A stretch of DNA of 64,000 bases from Thalassotalea litorea (GCF_005843925.1 NZ_VCBC01000005.1:248001-312000), one strand, 5' to 3'; positions 45,222-55,585 are shown, numbered from the stretch's first letter. Made by a program: numbers and translations. Notes: generated by a model from the sequence alone, not told the origin.

Positions 45222-45456
45222 TTAGCAGGACGATTAAAGGTGGGATTATAGCAAGTAATGTCCTTAGGAGCATGGGAAAAGGGGCTAGGGTTCAGGTTCA
45301 GGCTCAGGCTCAGGCAGAGCAATTTTACGCTTACTGCCAACGTCTATCCAAAATCAAGAGCTGTGGCTGTTGTCTAATTTAAATAATTTCTTTAATTAAC
45401 AGGCTCTAGTTGAACAAAATTCGGCAAGGAAAGAGAATCAGGCCTTAAGTAAGTGT
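45222..45456. other. Geneless stretch with hexamer tandem repeats
   Basis: Together with the MITE this makes the 540 bases between rhlE and the amidohydrolase gene free of coding sequence. At 45291-45314 four direct copies of YTCAGG stand in line (TTCAGG twice, CTCAGG twice). Nothing else was recognised. Confidence 0.5.
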
Positions 45457-47535
45457 TTAATCTGTGCAACAGGGAGCGACACCCTGGGCAGCTAAAATTA
45501 GAGCAGGGTTATAAACCTCACCGTCTTTAATCACCCACACTACCCGCCGGATCGCCTGGATATCGTTCAGTGGGTCTCCATCGATTAAAATAAAGTCTGC
45601 ATACTTGCCCGGCTCTACTGAGCCAAACTCATTATCTAGCCCCATGGTGCGAGCGGCCCCTAATGTTGCTAGTCGTAAAACCTCAGCTTCAGGAATACCG
45701 GCCTCTACGTATAACTCCAGCTCTTTGTGTAATCCAAACCCAGGAAAATGATCCGTACCGGGTAAAATAGTGACTCCCGCTTTATGCATAGCAAGAAGGA
45801 TTGCAAAGGCATGCTGGCGAATTTGAGGCCAACTTGCGCCCGCCCAATTACCCTTAGAAACACCCAACCAGCGGCGCTGAGCGTTGCCTTTGGGGAAGCG
45901 ATGCAATTCATCAATAATCCAAGATGGCGGCGTGTGTCCCGTCGAATCAAATAAAGCAATGGTCGGATCTACAGCGACGTTTTCTGCTTTCATCAATGCG
46001 ATATAGTCGTTAACAATTTTCGATTGAGGCGTTAGTTGACTGAGCATTTTCCCCCATATTTCATCACTCACTTCAACTTCGTCCTCCGAACTCAGTAAAA
46101 TGCCATCCATAAGCTCCGACATATGTTGAATTTCATCATATCCGGCGTGGATCACATCGGTGCCTGACATGTATTCTGGAATATGCCCGCTAATGCGTAA
46201 ACCCTTCTCCTTTGCTCTGGCGATAACAACACTGACTAAATTCGGTGGTAATTCTGCATATATTTTTACCTGTACGAACCCTTGATTTGCCAAATTATCG
46301 ACAGCAGCCTCCGCTGCGGTCTCATCGCCGACGCGAAGGCCGGTTAGCCTGCCTTCTTTAGCGTCAACCATTCCGGCCATCAATATCCTGGGACCGATAA
46401 GTTTGCGATTCTCTATTTGCTTTTTAACTGCCACCAATAATTTTGGATCGCTGCCTAAATCGCGGGTTGATGTAACACCTGCGGCCAGGTGAAATGGTAC
46501 ATAAGCATTACGAAAGCGCTGGCTGTCTTGATGCGCATGCATATCCCAAAGGCCCGGCAGCATAGTCAAACCATCCGCATCAATCACTTGTGCATTAGCC
46601 GGTATATCTATAGTGCTTCGCGGGCCAACAGAAACAATTCGGTTTTCTCGAACCAGCACGGACAGCTTGTCATTAATAACTCCGTTGATAGGATCAAAAA
46701 GACTGACATTACGTATCACCAGTACACCTGCCGTTGGTGCTGGCATTGCTTGCAGAGCGAGCTTCTGCATATGCTGATTAAGCGCACTATCTATCGCAGC
46801 ACGAAATTGTGGATAATCCGATTCCCAACCTTGGAGTATCGCCCATTCGTCGGCAAACGTCATGCCGTGTTGGTCAAGCCAGACATACATGGGACGAACA
46901 TGTAAACCATGAATTGCGTAAAGACGAAGAGTGCGGCTATCTTTTCCACGTTTCACTATTTTCTCAGACAAAGCTTCAATATGTGCCTTGCCCTGAGGCA
47001 ATAAATCCAAATAGCCGTTATCGCTCTCAATAAGTCGCAAAGCTAACAAACCTAGATCATAAGCTGGGTGTATCGGTATATACATTGCCGGCTCGGACAA
47101 TTTCTGCTCACCCGCATCTACCGATGTTTTCCAACGTGCCACGGAATTCTTGAAAGTAAAATGCTCTTGCCAGGCTTCCACGGGATTTTTCTGTCCGTTG
47201 ATCTGCAATGCAACCGGCATTCCATCATCACCAAGGGTAACCTCGGATAATCGATTAAAACCGGAAGGACGGCCATTGGCTTTAAATATCCAGGTATTGG
47301 TAGATTGACGTTTGATCTCTCGATGACCCACTTGCTCATCGCGATACATCACAGTGTAATGATACGACTCCCCCACATTCAAAGTAGCCCAGCCTGCATT
47401 AGCCGACTCACTTGCGTTTGCTGAGCGTATCTGCGAGGTAATAACAGACGTGATAAATAGCAAAGATAGCAAGCAAAATATTCCACCCCGAGCGACCTGG
47501 GCCAAATGACATGTCTGCACTAATCGCTTTGTCAT
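45457..47535 (-). CDS. Secreted amidohydrolase (imidazolonepropionase-like)
   Basis: A 692-residue exported metallo-hydrolase. A signal peptide (hydrophobic to about residue 35) precedes a 200-residue beta-rich domain of unknown role, then the amidohydrolase domain: the beta-sandwich start VLVIRNVSLFDPINGVIND, HxH in LWDMHAHQDSQRF, the bridging region QVKIYAE, His in ISGHIPEY and IQHMSEL, and the last Asp in LPGTDHF. It resembles imidazolonepropionase-related and prolidase-like amidohydrolases of the secreted type. The ATG used has AAGGA six bases upstream; ten codons further upstream is possible. It lies 90 bases after the M20 peptidase gene and both may degrade peptides or amides. Confidence 0.87.
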   Translation of the reverse strand: MTKRLVQTCHLAQVARGGIFCLLSLLFITSVITSQIRSANASESANAGWATLNVGESYHYTVMYRDEQVGHREIKRQSTNTWIFKANGRPSGFNRLSEVTLGDDGMPVALQINGQKNPVEAWQEHFTFKNSVARWKTSVDAGEQKLSEPAMYIPIHPAYDLGLLALRLIESDNGYLDLLPQGKAHIEALSEKIVKRGKDSRTLRLYAIHGLHVRPMYVWLDQHGMTFADEWAILQGWESDYPQFRAAIDSALNQHMQKLALQAMPAPTAGVLVIRNVSLFDPINGVINDKLSVLVRENRIVSVGPRSTIDIPANAQVIDADGLTMLPGLWDMHAHQDSQRFRNAYVPFHLAAGVTSTRDLGSDPKLLVAVKKQIENRKLIGPRILMAGMVDAKEGRLTGLRVGDETAAEAAVDNLANQGFVQVKIYAELPPNLVSVVIARAKEKGLRISGHIPEYMSGTDVIHAGYDEIQHMSELMDGILLSSEDEVEVSDEIWGKMLSQLTPQSKIVNDYIALMKAENVAVDPTIALFDSTGHTPPSWIIDELHRFPKGNAQRRWLGVSKGNWAGASWPQIRQHAFAILLAMHKAGVTILPGTDHFPGFGLHKELELYVEAGIPEAEVLRLATLGAARTMGLDNEFGSVEPGKYADFILIDGDPLNDIQAIRRVVWVIKDGEVYNPALILAAQGVAPCCTD

Positions 47536-47624
47536 GTTAAATCCTTTTCTGTCTTTATACCTCAAGGCCTTTTAATGGCCATCAGCACCATTGGCGGCAA
47601 AAACAAAAGAGCTGATACTTAAAC

Positions 47625-48962
47625 TTAGTTCGCGTTACTTAAGCGATAAATAAGTACAGCAGCCTTTTCGATGTTTTTCGAGAAGCTGCTCATATCCGCA
47701 ACTTCGTCTTTGGTATGGCCACAACATCCCATGAGACCCAAACCATCTAATGCCATATCCACATGATTGGCGGCAAATGAAATATCCGCGGCGCCGGCTT
47801 TTCGTGGGTTGGCGGCAACCACCTTGTTGTAACCTAAATCGGTACTGACTTGCGAATACAGCGCCAGCAATTGTTGGTTGCCCTGATGAGGTGACATTGG
47901 CGGGTAACCGTCTTTAAACGTTAATGTCGCTTGAGTATGCGGTAGACTTTTGGCCACAATGGCTTGCATATCTTTTTGTGCCTGTTGCAATTGCGCCAGC
48001 GATAATGCCCGAATACCGCCAATAACTTTGGCGTCTTTAGCAATAACATTGGATTTGCCAAATGCGGTGCCGCTGGATGTTTGCGGATCATGGGAAATTG
48101 TCGTGCCACCGACAAACATACCAGGGTTAAATGTCAGGTTTTCCCGTTCGGACAATTGTTCCTGAAATTGCGTCAGGATACGGGAAGCTTCAAATATCGC
48201 GCCATAACCGATGTCTTCTCTGAAAATTTGTGAAGAATGTGCTGGTTTTCCGGTAACCGTTAATTCCCAGCCGATAGAACTACGCCGAGCCACCATCGCG
48301 GTATTGATATCGCTATCGCCATTTTCAAACCCCAGGGCGATATCGGCCCACTTACCACCATCAATAATGGCTTTTTTCGACAGCGACAGAGGCCGACCAC
48401 TGCGTTCTTCATCACCCGTCATCACCACACGAATACTGACATTGTCTAACAAGCCAGTGTCCTTTAGTGCTTTTAAGGCCGCAATAATAATCACATCGCC
48501 GCCTTTCATATCGACAATGCCGGGGCCCGATACTTTATTATCGGCCAGTTGTTTATATTGCTGAAACTCATCGTTTACGGCAAATACCGTGTCTAAATGG
48601 CCAATCATCAAAATCTTAGGCGCATTCGGCTCACCACTGATTTTGCTCGCCTGCAAATGTCCTGCCCGTTCAAAGCCATCACCGCTTAGCCATTCGACCT
48701 CAAAGCCGAGCTCGGTAAATTGCTTTTTAAACAACTCGCCAACCTTGCGCACCCCGGAAAAATTCATCGTGCCACTGTTAATGTTTACCGAATCCTCAAG
48801 CAATGTTACGTGCCTGGATAGCTGTGTCTGTACCGCGCTGACAATGGCCCGTTCATCTGGGTTCAGGTTTTCAGCAGCCAAAGTCGAAAAGGATAAGGCG
48901 GCGGAAAAAAGGCAGAATGCAAAAAGTAAACCTGAAAGTAACCGGTTGATATTTTGAGTCAT
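47625..48962 (-). CDS. Secreted M20 family metallopeptidase
   Basis: A 445-residue exported zinc peptidase of the M20 (carboxypeptidase G2/glutamate carboxypeptidase-like) family. The signal peptide ends near TLA/AE (about residue 30). Metal ligands are in MIGHLDTVFA, GPGIVDMKGG and MTGDEERSG; the dimerisation domain follows at about 215-330 and the last ligand in the C-terminal GLMGCCGHTKDE. It would cleave carboxyl-terminal residues or dipeptides in the periplasm. The start at MTQN gives a normal signal; an ATG seven codons earlier has no ribosome site. Neighbouring amidohydrolase suggests a shared peptide substrate. Confidence 0.88.
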   Translation of the reverse strand: MTQNINRLLSGLLFAFCLFSAALSFSTLAAENLNPDERAIVSAVQTQLSRHVTLLEDSVNINSGTMNFSGVRKVGELFKKQFTELGFEVEWLSGDGFERAGHLQASKISGEPNAPKILMIGHLDTVFAVNDEFQQYKQLADNKVSGPGIVDMKGGDVIIIAALKALKDTGLLDNVSIRVVMTGDEERSGRPLSLSKKAIIDGGKWADIALGFENGDSDINTAMVARRSSIGWELTVTGKPAHSSQIFREDIGYGAIFEASRILTQFQEQLSERENLTFNPGMFVGGTTISHDPQTSSGTAFGKSNVIAKDAKVIGGIRALSLAQLQQAQKDMQAIVAKSLPHTQATLTFKDGYPPMSPHQGNQQLLALYSQVSTDLGYNKVVAANPRKAGAADISFAANHVDMALDGLGLMGCCGHTKDEVADMSSFSKNIEKAAVLIYRLSNAN

Positions 48963-49120
48963 TATTCGCTCACAGTAAAACATTAGAGGGTAAAGGCAAT
49001 AAAGGTAAACTCACCTTACCCGCCTAATCAGACGTTGTCCAGAGTCAAAACATCTTGGATTTTTTAACATTTCTGCCATGTCTTGAGCCCAGTATCAAGA
49101 GCGACAAAATGTTGTCAGCC

Positions 49121-49831
49121 TTATCGATTATTTTTCAAATTCACGAGCTTTTGAATATTACCCACCGCAGCAATCAAATAGTGACACGCCTGTAAGTACC
49201 CCTGGCGATGAAACCATTGTACTTGCTCCGCATTTAATTGACTGAGCTTCTCTTCATTGACGGTATACATGCCGTCCAGCTGGTGGTTTTCGCCGCTTTT
49301 TAATGTCAGGGTTAATTGCACAGCGTCGAGCAGGTCATTGGCAAGCAAGGCTTGTATAAATGCTTCATTTCTATTCATCGCCGGTACCAGAGAAAACACC
49401 ATCTGACTGGTTTGACGCAAATAACTGCTTGGAGAGCCATCCACTTCGAACAAGGCTACGCCATCGTTGCTCGATACTCTCGGGCTTTCCATATCAATGG
49501 TCAGTACCAAATTTTCAGGGGTTGGTGATTCCCCCTCCCCTTTAATGCCGGCCATAAATGGCTGACGACGAAAGTGGGCAGGAATATATTGGGAAGTCCA
49601 TGAATCACCCTGCAAAAATAGATTTTCCTGAGAGTCGATCCCCAGTAAAGCATGCATGGAAAACTTGCCATTTTTTGGGTCCTTAAACAAACAGACGGGA
49701 AAGTCTAATACCAGTGATTTCAACTCATCGGCCAAAACAGGAACCCGATTGACCGCCTCACCGAAGTGGGCACCATGATCCGTGAATACACGTAACTGAT
49801 TATGCTCTTTGTTATTTAATACCGTATACAT
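49121..49831 (-). CDS. SapC family protein
   Basis: A 236-residue soluble protein of the SapC family (FGEAVNRVPVLADELKSLVLD, then FKDPKNGKFSMHALLGID, then SQYIPAHFRRQPF and the LFEVDGSPSSYLRQ segment). The family is named after an S-layer locus but is found in sugar-utilisation loci with TonB receptors and halogenase-like proteins in Caulobacter and Alteromonadales; its biochemical role is unknown. It follows the halogenase-like gene after 17 bases. Confidence 0.87.
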   Translation of the reverse strand: MYTVLNNKEHNQLRVFTDHGAHFGEAVNRVPVLADELKSLVLDFPVCLFKDPKNGKFSMHALLGIDSQENLFLQGDSWTSQYIPAHFRRQPFMAGIKGEGESPTPENLVLTIDMESPRVSSNDGVALFEVDGSPSSYLRQTSQMVFSLVPAMNRNEAFIQALLANDLLDAVQLTLTLKSGENHQLDGMYTVNEEKLSQLNAEQVQWFHRQGYLQACHYLIAAVGNIQKLVNLKNNR

Positions 49832-49848
49832 TGTCTAAATACCTCAGG

Positions 49849-51414
49849 TTATATTTTTGCCAGCTGTTGTTGAGCAATGGCGTTCAACAAGGTTCTATTG
49901 CTCGGCATTTGAGCAACTAATTGTTTGGTTTCCATCGCGTTTTTTTGCATCCATTGCAGCGCCTGTTGCTGGCTATGCAGGGATAAACCTGATGGATTGG
50001 CTTGGGTATGAAAGCCCATGCCATAGAGGACGTATTGATAACTGGCTGCGGGAAATACTTCCTGAGCATAAGGAAAATCTTCATGCCAGGGAGACTGGTA
50101 CCGCCACAGGGATAACATCTGCTGCAAAGAATCCGGAATAAATTTCGGGTTTTGATTATCGATCCAATATTGGCTATCGCGCCGTTTGCTTAACAGATAA
50201 TGGAGTTTTAGAAAATCGATAATGCTTTGCCAACGATATAAGAACAACCGATTAAATCGATTGGCAATCACATCCATGGGCTCTTTGACTGCGGGTAATT
50301 GCTGTGCGATAAACGATGCAGAAATCTCGACCAATAATAGCGCGGATGCTTCCAGAGGCTCTAAGAAGCCCGCGGATAACCCCACGGCGACACAGTTTTT
50401 ATGCCAAAATTTTTGTCTGTGGCCCGGTTTGAAAGTAATGGGTCTGAAAGTCAGGTCTGCGGCTTGTGCTTCAGTAAGATTCAGATAGTCGAGCAATTGT
50501 TGATGAGCCTGGACGTCACTAATGTAATCACTGGCGTAAACGTGACCAACACCGCGACGATTGGCAAGCCCAATATCCCAGATCCAGCCGGATGTTTGCG
50601 CAGTGGATATGGTATGAGAAGCAATTGGACTATTTTTATCCGGATAAGGCACTTGCACCGCTATCGCCTTGTCATTAAATAAAATGTCCTGGCAGGATTT
50701 AAACGGTATCTTAAAGTGCTCACCTATCAACAGGCTTTTAAAGCCAGTACAGTCAATAAAAAAATCGCCTTCAATCGTCTGGCCTTTCTTTGTGGTTAAC
50801 GATTTGATATCGCCATTTAAATGGCTATCCACAACCTCAACATCCGCATAAATATGTTGGACATTTAATTGTTCAACACAATGATGCTGTAAAAATTTGG
50901 AAAACTTTCCGGCATCGAGATGATAGGCATAATTGGCCACACTATCGTATTCGGGGGTACTTATTAATTTTGGTGCAAGCCCATGCTCACATAATGCCCC
51001 TTGGCTGCAGACACTATTCGCAAAATCAGGGACTTTGTTATGCATAGCCTGCAACGATAACCAGTGCTCAGCCAGATTGGTTTGTTCAAAATCTTTGGGT
51101 AATACCAAAGGGTGATAATAGCCGTCATCGACTGCCCCTGTCACCCAGCCACAAAACTTTGCACCTTGCTTAAAAGATACATTACACTGGCGGATAAATT
51201 CGGTTTCATTCACCCCCATCGCCTGCAACGAGCGACGCATCGTTGGCCATGTTCCTTCTCCGACTCCGATAATCGGGACGTTTGGCGATTCTACCAGAGT
51301 GATCCGGGGTGGATTATGATGGGCCCTGTTTAGCTTTGCCGCAATGGTACCGGCAGTGATCCAACCAGCGGTACCGCCGCCTACAATGATTATTTCCCTG
51401 ATTGGTTGTGACAT
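49849..51414 (-). CDS. Flavin-dependent tryptophan-halogenase-like protein
   Basis: A 521-residue flavoprotein of the tryptophan halogenase family. FAD motif IIIVGGGTAGWITAGTIA is at the start; GVGEGTWPTM follows at 50-59, and the catalytic-type lysine lies at K82 in NVSFKQGAKF. The later motif GWIWDIGL replaces the WxWxIP of true halogenases. Such proteins recur beside SapC and TonB receptors in sugar loci where no halogenated product is known, so the role may be redox chemistry of another kind. It sits between the TonB receptor and SapC genes. Confidence 0.86.
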   Translation of the reverse strand: MSQPIREIIIVGGGTAGWITAGTIAAKLNRAHHNPPRITLVESPNVPIIGVGEGTWPTMRRSLQAMGVNETEFIRQCNVSFKQGAKFCGWVTGAVDDGYYHPLVLPKDFEQTNLAEHWLSLQAMHNKVPDFANSVCSQGALCEHGLAPKLISTPEYDSVANYAYHLDAGKFSKFLQHHCVEQLNVQHIYADVEVVDSHLNGDIKSLTTKKGQTIEGDFFIDCTGFKSLLIGEHFKIPFKSCQDILFNDKAIAVQVPYPDKNSPIASHTISTAQTSGWIWDIGLANRRGVGHVYASDYISDVQAHQQLLDYLNLTEAQAADLTFRPITFKPGHRQKFWHKNCVAVGLSAGFLEPLEASALLLVEISASFIAQQLPAVKEPMDVIANRFNRLFLYRWQSIIDFLKLHYLLSKRRDSQYWIDNQNPKFIPDSLQQMLSLWRYQSPWHEDFPYAQEVFPAASYQYVLYGMGFHTQANPSGLSLHSQQQALQWMQKNAMETKQLVAQMPSNRTLLNAIAQQQLAKI

Positions 51415-51569
51415 AACATAGCCTTTTATGAATTATTATTTTTGTCTTATTTTTACATTATGTGGAGTGGTTAACTCCTGCAATAGTGGCTGCCCAACAA
51501 AGCCTAAGCCTTGATGAACAGCCAATTACAATCGTTTAAATCAACGATCAATAACACCGGGAACGGCAG

Positions 51570-54344
51570 TTAGAACTTGTAACTGATCCCCAGGTTGTAA
51601 CGCGGACCATATTGCTCTGCCGATAGCAACTGCTCTTCAAAACGGCCATGTCGGCGCGCCGTTTCATCGGTCAGATTCAAGCCATCAAAAGTAATGGTCA
51701 ATGCCTCTGTGATGTCGTAGCTCGCGCTCATATCCAATTGTCCGTATGCTTCTGTGAATGTAGGCTCGTTGCCCAGGCTCAACAGAAACTCATCTCGCCA
51801 GTTATAAGCGAAACGGATTTGGAAATTGTCCCCTTCGTAAAAACCAATCAGGTTACCAGAATCACTTAAACCGGTTAACGCGATAGTCTGTTCAAAGTTA
51901 TACGGATCAAATGCCTCGTCACTGTCTACTAAGGTATAGTTAGCAACAGCCCCGAACCCGGAATCTGCGAACATATATTGCACGTTGAATTCCCACCCAT
52001 CGACAACCCGGTTTTGAATATTGTCCGGTGTCGCGACTTCCCAGCTGATGACCGGATCGGATGCCTGGCTTAAACAAGCAGAATTCGGTATCTCTGACGC
52101 ATCTGGGCAACCGGGCCGCGGATCAACACTAGGATCACGTAAAGGTTCACCATTAACATCATTGATAGCACGGTTTTCTGTGCCAGCACCAATAAAGTTT
52201 TCAACATATTTCTTGAAATACCCTACTGAGGCATAGCTCCCGTCATCCAGATAGTATTCAACAGATACATCGAAGTTATCGGATGTGATTGGCAACAGGT
52301 TTGGGTTACCTTGCGAGGCATTAAATGGACCACCAGGGCGTGCATTGACAACCGTCGCAGGAAACATTGCGCTAATCCCGGCACGAGCTAATGTACGGCT
52401 ATAGGAAAAACGAGTCACCAATTCATCGGTAACCGTCATGCTAACATCAAGGTTTGGCAAAATACGGGTATAATCACCGGACAATGCTTGTTCTGAAGGC
52501 ACGTCATCAAATACCGGACGTAATTCCTGAACATGACGGTAATTCATCGCCAATATGCCATTTTGGATGGAGTATGCCGTTACATCGGTTGATTCATATC
52601 GCACACCGGCATTCATCTTAACTGGCATTTCGTTGAACTCTGTATCTACATCGACCGATACATAAAGTGCTGTTGTATCTTCGGAAATACCATTAGTTCT
52701 GATGGACGGTTCAACAAACTTTCCTTCGGCTGCAACAATATCAATAAACTGATGAACGTTATATTGCGGGATCAACGGGAATAGGTTTTCGGTACCTGGG
52801 AATTGATCTGCGGTATCACCCAGTTCAATAAAGTCCAGATCAAGATTGTCCAAAGGCACGTCAACAAACGAGAACACTTCACTTAAGTAGGTATCCACTT
52901 CATATTCGGTGCGAACCACACCAAAATTGATACGAGCAAGCGCACTATCGGTACCAAGGTTTTCCCAACTACCGGACAGATGATATTGCTTGATATTATT
53001 TTCCATCTCATACCCACGTTTTTGGTATAAATCAGAAACAATATTTTGTTTTGCGTATCCACCGCCAGGGAGTGAAGAGTCGTCAACAATAATCGCTGGA
53101 ATTTCACCATCAAAATCCGCACCAATCAGCGCGACCGAACCCGGAGGATTTTTTAGGTTCGCCAGAGTCTCTGCGGTTTGACCATCCGGGTTAGAATGAG
53201 ACGTAGAATCGTGCAAATCAAGACCAAAAGACAAAGAATCTGTCGCTTGCCACTCAATATTTACACCAATTGAATCATTTTCTTTCTCTTCATAATATTC
53301 CCATGCCCAGAAATTCAATTCATCATCCGGATCACGAGGGTCAATCAAGGTGCCGTTTACATCCGCTGAACCCATCGGGCTATCAAACCAGAACGCCATA
53401 CGATTTGTCTGACTCACTTCTTTCAGGCGCGACATGGTATAATCAACCGTCGCTACTAACCCATCGAAAGGTTGAAATTGCAGCACAGCTTGTGCATTTT
53501 GGCGTTCACGTTCCGTATCGAAATGCTCTACACGTGCAGTCCAGGGTGTCCAAATTGCCTGCTCTGGATTTTTGCTGGTATCTATCGCGCTTTTATCAAC
53601 ATTATCCGCACTTCGATTTCGTACCCAACCGTCGGTACCAACGACATCGGTGTGACTGTCACGTTCAGAATGCGATGCAGAAAGAAGCAAGCCTAAGGTA
53701 CCATCGAGAAACGTACTGCTGATCATGCCTGAGATTTCAGGTGTAATATCATCACCGCTTTCAACACTGGTATCGTAAATGGCTTTCGCTGAGGCAAATG
53801 CGGTGAATTCGTCATAATCAAATGGACGAGCCGATTGAATATCAATCGTTGCGCCAATGCCACCGGACGATACGTTTGCCCGTCCCGTTTTATAAACATT
53901 CACGCCAGAAACACTTTCCGCAGCAATTTCACGGAAGTTAAAGCTTCGTGATATGCCAGCGGACTGTAATGCCGACGAGTTTGGCATTTGTCGACCATTT
54001 AAAGTAACCAGATTAAAATCCGGTCCAAAACCACGTACGGTAACCTTGTTACCTTCGTTATTAGCCCGGTCAATGGATACACCGGAAATACGTTGCAATG
54101 ATTCCGCCAGGTTTGTGTCGGGTAATTTCCCTATATCTTCGGCGGTTATGGCATCGACAATACCATCAGAGTCACGCTTTATCGCAGCCGACTTTGTCAA
54201 GGCACTGCGAATTCCCTGAACTTCGATGACCTCAATATTCTGAGCATCTTCCCCAGAACTTTCTTGCTGGGCATATGCTCCACCACTCATTGCAACCAGC
54301 ATGGCAGCATAGAGCGTGCTTTTTTTAAATGTACTTTGGTTCAT
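51570..54344 (-). CDS. TonB-dependent outer-membrane receptor
   Basis: A 924-residue active transporter of the outer membrane. Signal peptide (cleavage at AYA/QQ, about residue 25), TonB box region IEVIEVQGIRSAL, plug domain (about 45-170 with LPDTNLAESLQRISGVSIDR and FNLVTLNGRQMP), then a 22-strand barrel ending in NLGISYKF with terminal Phe. Plug and barrel fit receptors of the oligosaccharide-uptake class common in marine polysaccharide degraders. Position next to GH50 genes indicates neoagaro-oligosaccharides as a plausible cargo. An ATTGTTAACAAT palindrome lies 116 bases upstream. Confidence 0.93.
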   Translation of the reverse strand: MNQSTFKKSTLYAAMLVAMSGGAYAQQESSGEDAQNIEVIEVQGIRSALTKSAAIKRDSDGIVDAITAEDIGKLPDTNLAESLQRISGVSIDRANNEGNKVTVRGFGPDFNLVTLNGRQMPNSSALQSAGISRSFNFREIAAESVSGVNVYKTGRANVSSGGIGATIDIQSARPFDYDEFTAFASAKAIYDTSVESGDDITPEISGMISSTFLDGTLGLLLSASHSERDSHTDVVGTDGWVRNRSADNVDKSAIDTSKNPEQAIWTPWTARVEHFDTERERQNAQAVLQFQPFDGLVATVDYTMSRLKEVSQTNRMAFWFDSPMGSADVNGTLIDPRDPDDELNFWAWEYYEEKENDSIGVNIEWQATDSLSFGLDLHDSTSHSNPDGQTAETLANLKNPPGSVALIGADFDGEIPAIIVDDSSLPGGGYAKQNIVSDLYQKRGYEMENNIKQYHLSGSWENLGTDSALARINFGVVRTEYEVDTYLSEVFSFVDVPLDNLDLDFIELGDTADQFPGTENLFPLIPQYNVHQFIDIVAAEGKFVEPSIRTNGISEDTTALYVSVDVDTEFNEMPVKMNAGVRYESTDVTAYSIQNGILAMNYRHVQELRPVFDDVPSEQALSGDYTRILPNLDVSMTVTDELVTRFSYSRTLARAGISAMFPATVVNARPGGPFNASQGNPNLLPITSDNFDVSVEYYLDDGSYASVGYFKKYVENFIGAGTENRAINDVNGEPLRDPSVDPRPGCPDASEIPNSACLSQASDPVISWEVATPDNIQNRVVDGWEFNVQYMFADSGFGAVANYTLVDSDEAFDPYNFEQTIALTGLSDSGNLIGFYEGDNFQIRFAYNWRDEFLLSLGNEPTFTEAYGQLDMSASYDITEALTITFDGLNLTDETARRHGRFEEQLLSAEQYGPRYNLGISYKF

Positions 54345-54459
54345 AGTTTTACCTATCGGTTATTTTGTTGTTATAAAATGGCTTTATAAACCTCAGTCGA
54401 CAGTCTGTCTGGCTGTACAACCAACCGGATTTATGACATTCACCTTTCCTTATATATTT

Positions 54460-54473
54460 AATTGTTAACAATT
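54460..54473. promoter_or_regulatory. Palindromic operator upstream of the TonB receptor gene
   Basis: AATTGTTAACAATT is a perfect 14-bp palindrome. Its core ATTGTTAACAAT is identical to sites at 61349-61360 and 63834-63845. It lies between the TonB receptor gene and the SMP-30 gene. The TTGT-n-ACAA layout is the kind bound by FadR-subfamily GntR regulators, and a gene for one is at 60555. Confidence 0.7.
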
Positions 54474-54529
54474 TTATTATTGTAAAAAAGTGCCGGTTAG
54501 CACCTGGATGCCCTCCTTTATCGGTTAAT

Positions 54530-55585
54530 TCATGGGGAAAAAATTAAAGATTGAGTAGTATTAGTCTGCAAACGCAATTTTCTTAATTCATTGTCCGAGG
54601 TCAGATAGAGAAGCGTTTCATTGTCCGCAAATGCCAGATTTGCAGTAAAGCCCGGCAAGTGAATGCGGGCCAATAGTTGCTGGTTTTGGTTAAATATCCA
54701 AATGCCTCCAGGGCCAGTTGCAAACACCCAGCCATTACTGTGCACTTTAAGTCCATCCGGAGCACCCACTTCATTCGTGGATTGCTCTGGTGTATAGAAC
54801 AACTCTTTCGCCAAAATATCCCCCTGTTCACTTAAACGGTATCGATACCAGGCTGGCTGGTGTTGATCAGAAACCGCCACATAGAGCCACTTGTGATCAG
54901 GTGATAAGGCTATGCCATTGGGAAATGTCAGAGAGTCATCGACCAGGGTGATTTCATTCTGATCGCCGGTTACGTTGTCAGTAACACGGAAAATACCTTG
55001 AAAACTTAGCTCTTTAAGAGGGTCGTTGAGCTGTCCCGCCAACCCATAAGGAGGATCGGTAAAAAACAACGTGCCGTTGGCATGCACTGCACAATCATTG
55101 GGACTGTTTAATCGTTTTCCCTGATAGTCACGCATTAACACATTTAAGTCTGGTTTTGTGTCAATAGAATGTGCCTGTGGTGATTGGTTTAATAATGCTA
55201 CCTGCCTTGTTCTCGATTGCATCATCAGCAATTGACCTTTGCCATTACGGCACAGACCATTGCTAAACCCAGAATCCGTTAAAAATTCCGTTAAGCCGCG
55301 CTTTTCATCATAACGGTAGATTTTATTGGCAGGGATATCGCTAAACAGCAAAAATTCTTCGTCTGCAAACCATAACGGTCCCTCTGCCCACTCAAAACCA
55401 TCGGCAACTACAGCGTAATTCTGACTGATATCTAATAACTGCAGAGCCGCTTGATCGTAAATGGAGTAGATACCTGTGCGCTCAACCGCATTCACCTGAG
55501 CGCAAAAGCTCATCATCGACGTAACCCATAAACTGGCGAAAACGAGCGCTTTCCAGGTTACAAAATCAAGGCATTTATGGCTCAT
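54530..55585 (-). CDS. Secreted SMP-30/gluconolactonase family lactonase
   Basis: A 351-residue exported six-bladed beta-propeller lactonase of the SMP-30/gluconolactonase family. The signal peptide ends near VNA/VE (about residue 33). Metal and catalytic positions are present: Glu in WAEGPLWF, Asn in LNSPNDCAVH, Asn in FPNGIALSPD and Asp in VGAPDGLKV. Hydrolysis of an aldonolactone to the aldonate outside the cytoplasm is expected. The start overlaps the stop of the upstream GH50 gene, so the two are co-translated. This places lactone opening beside agar depolymerisation. Confidence 0.87.
   Translation of the reverse strand: MSHKCLDFVTWKALVFASLWVTSMMSFCAQVNAVERTGIYSIYDQAALQLLDISQNYAVVADGFEWAEGPLWFADEEFLLFSDIPANKIYRYDEKRGLTEFLTDSGFSNGLCRNGKGQLLMMQSRTRQVALLNQSPQAHSIDTKPDLNVLMRDYQGKRLNSPNDCAVHANGTLFFTDPPYGLAGQLNDPLKELSFQGIFRVTDNVTGDQNEITLVDDSLTFPNGIALSPDHKWLYVAVSDQHQPAWYRYRLSEQGDILAKELFYTPEQSTNEVGAPDGLKVHSNGWVFATGPGGIWIFNQNQQLLARIHLPGFTANLAFADNETLLYLTSDNELRKLRLQTNTTQSLIFSP

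Noticed and set aside
49849..51414. Halogenase-like gene as evidence of a natural-product gene cluster
   Set aside because: No NRPS, PKS or tailoring genes nearby; the context is a sugar-uptake locus.
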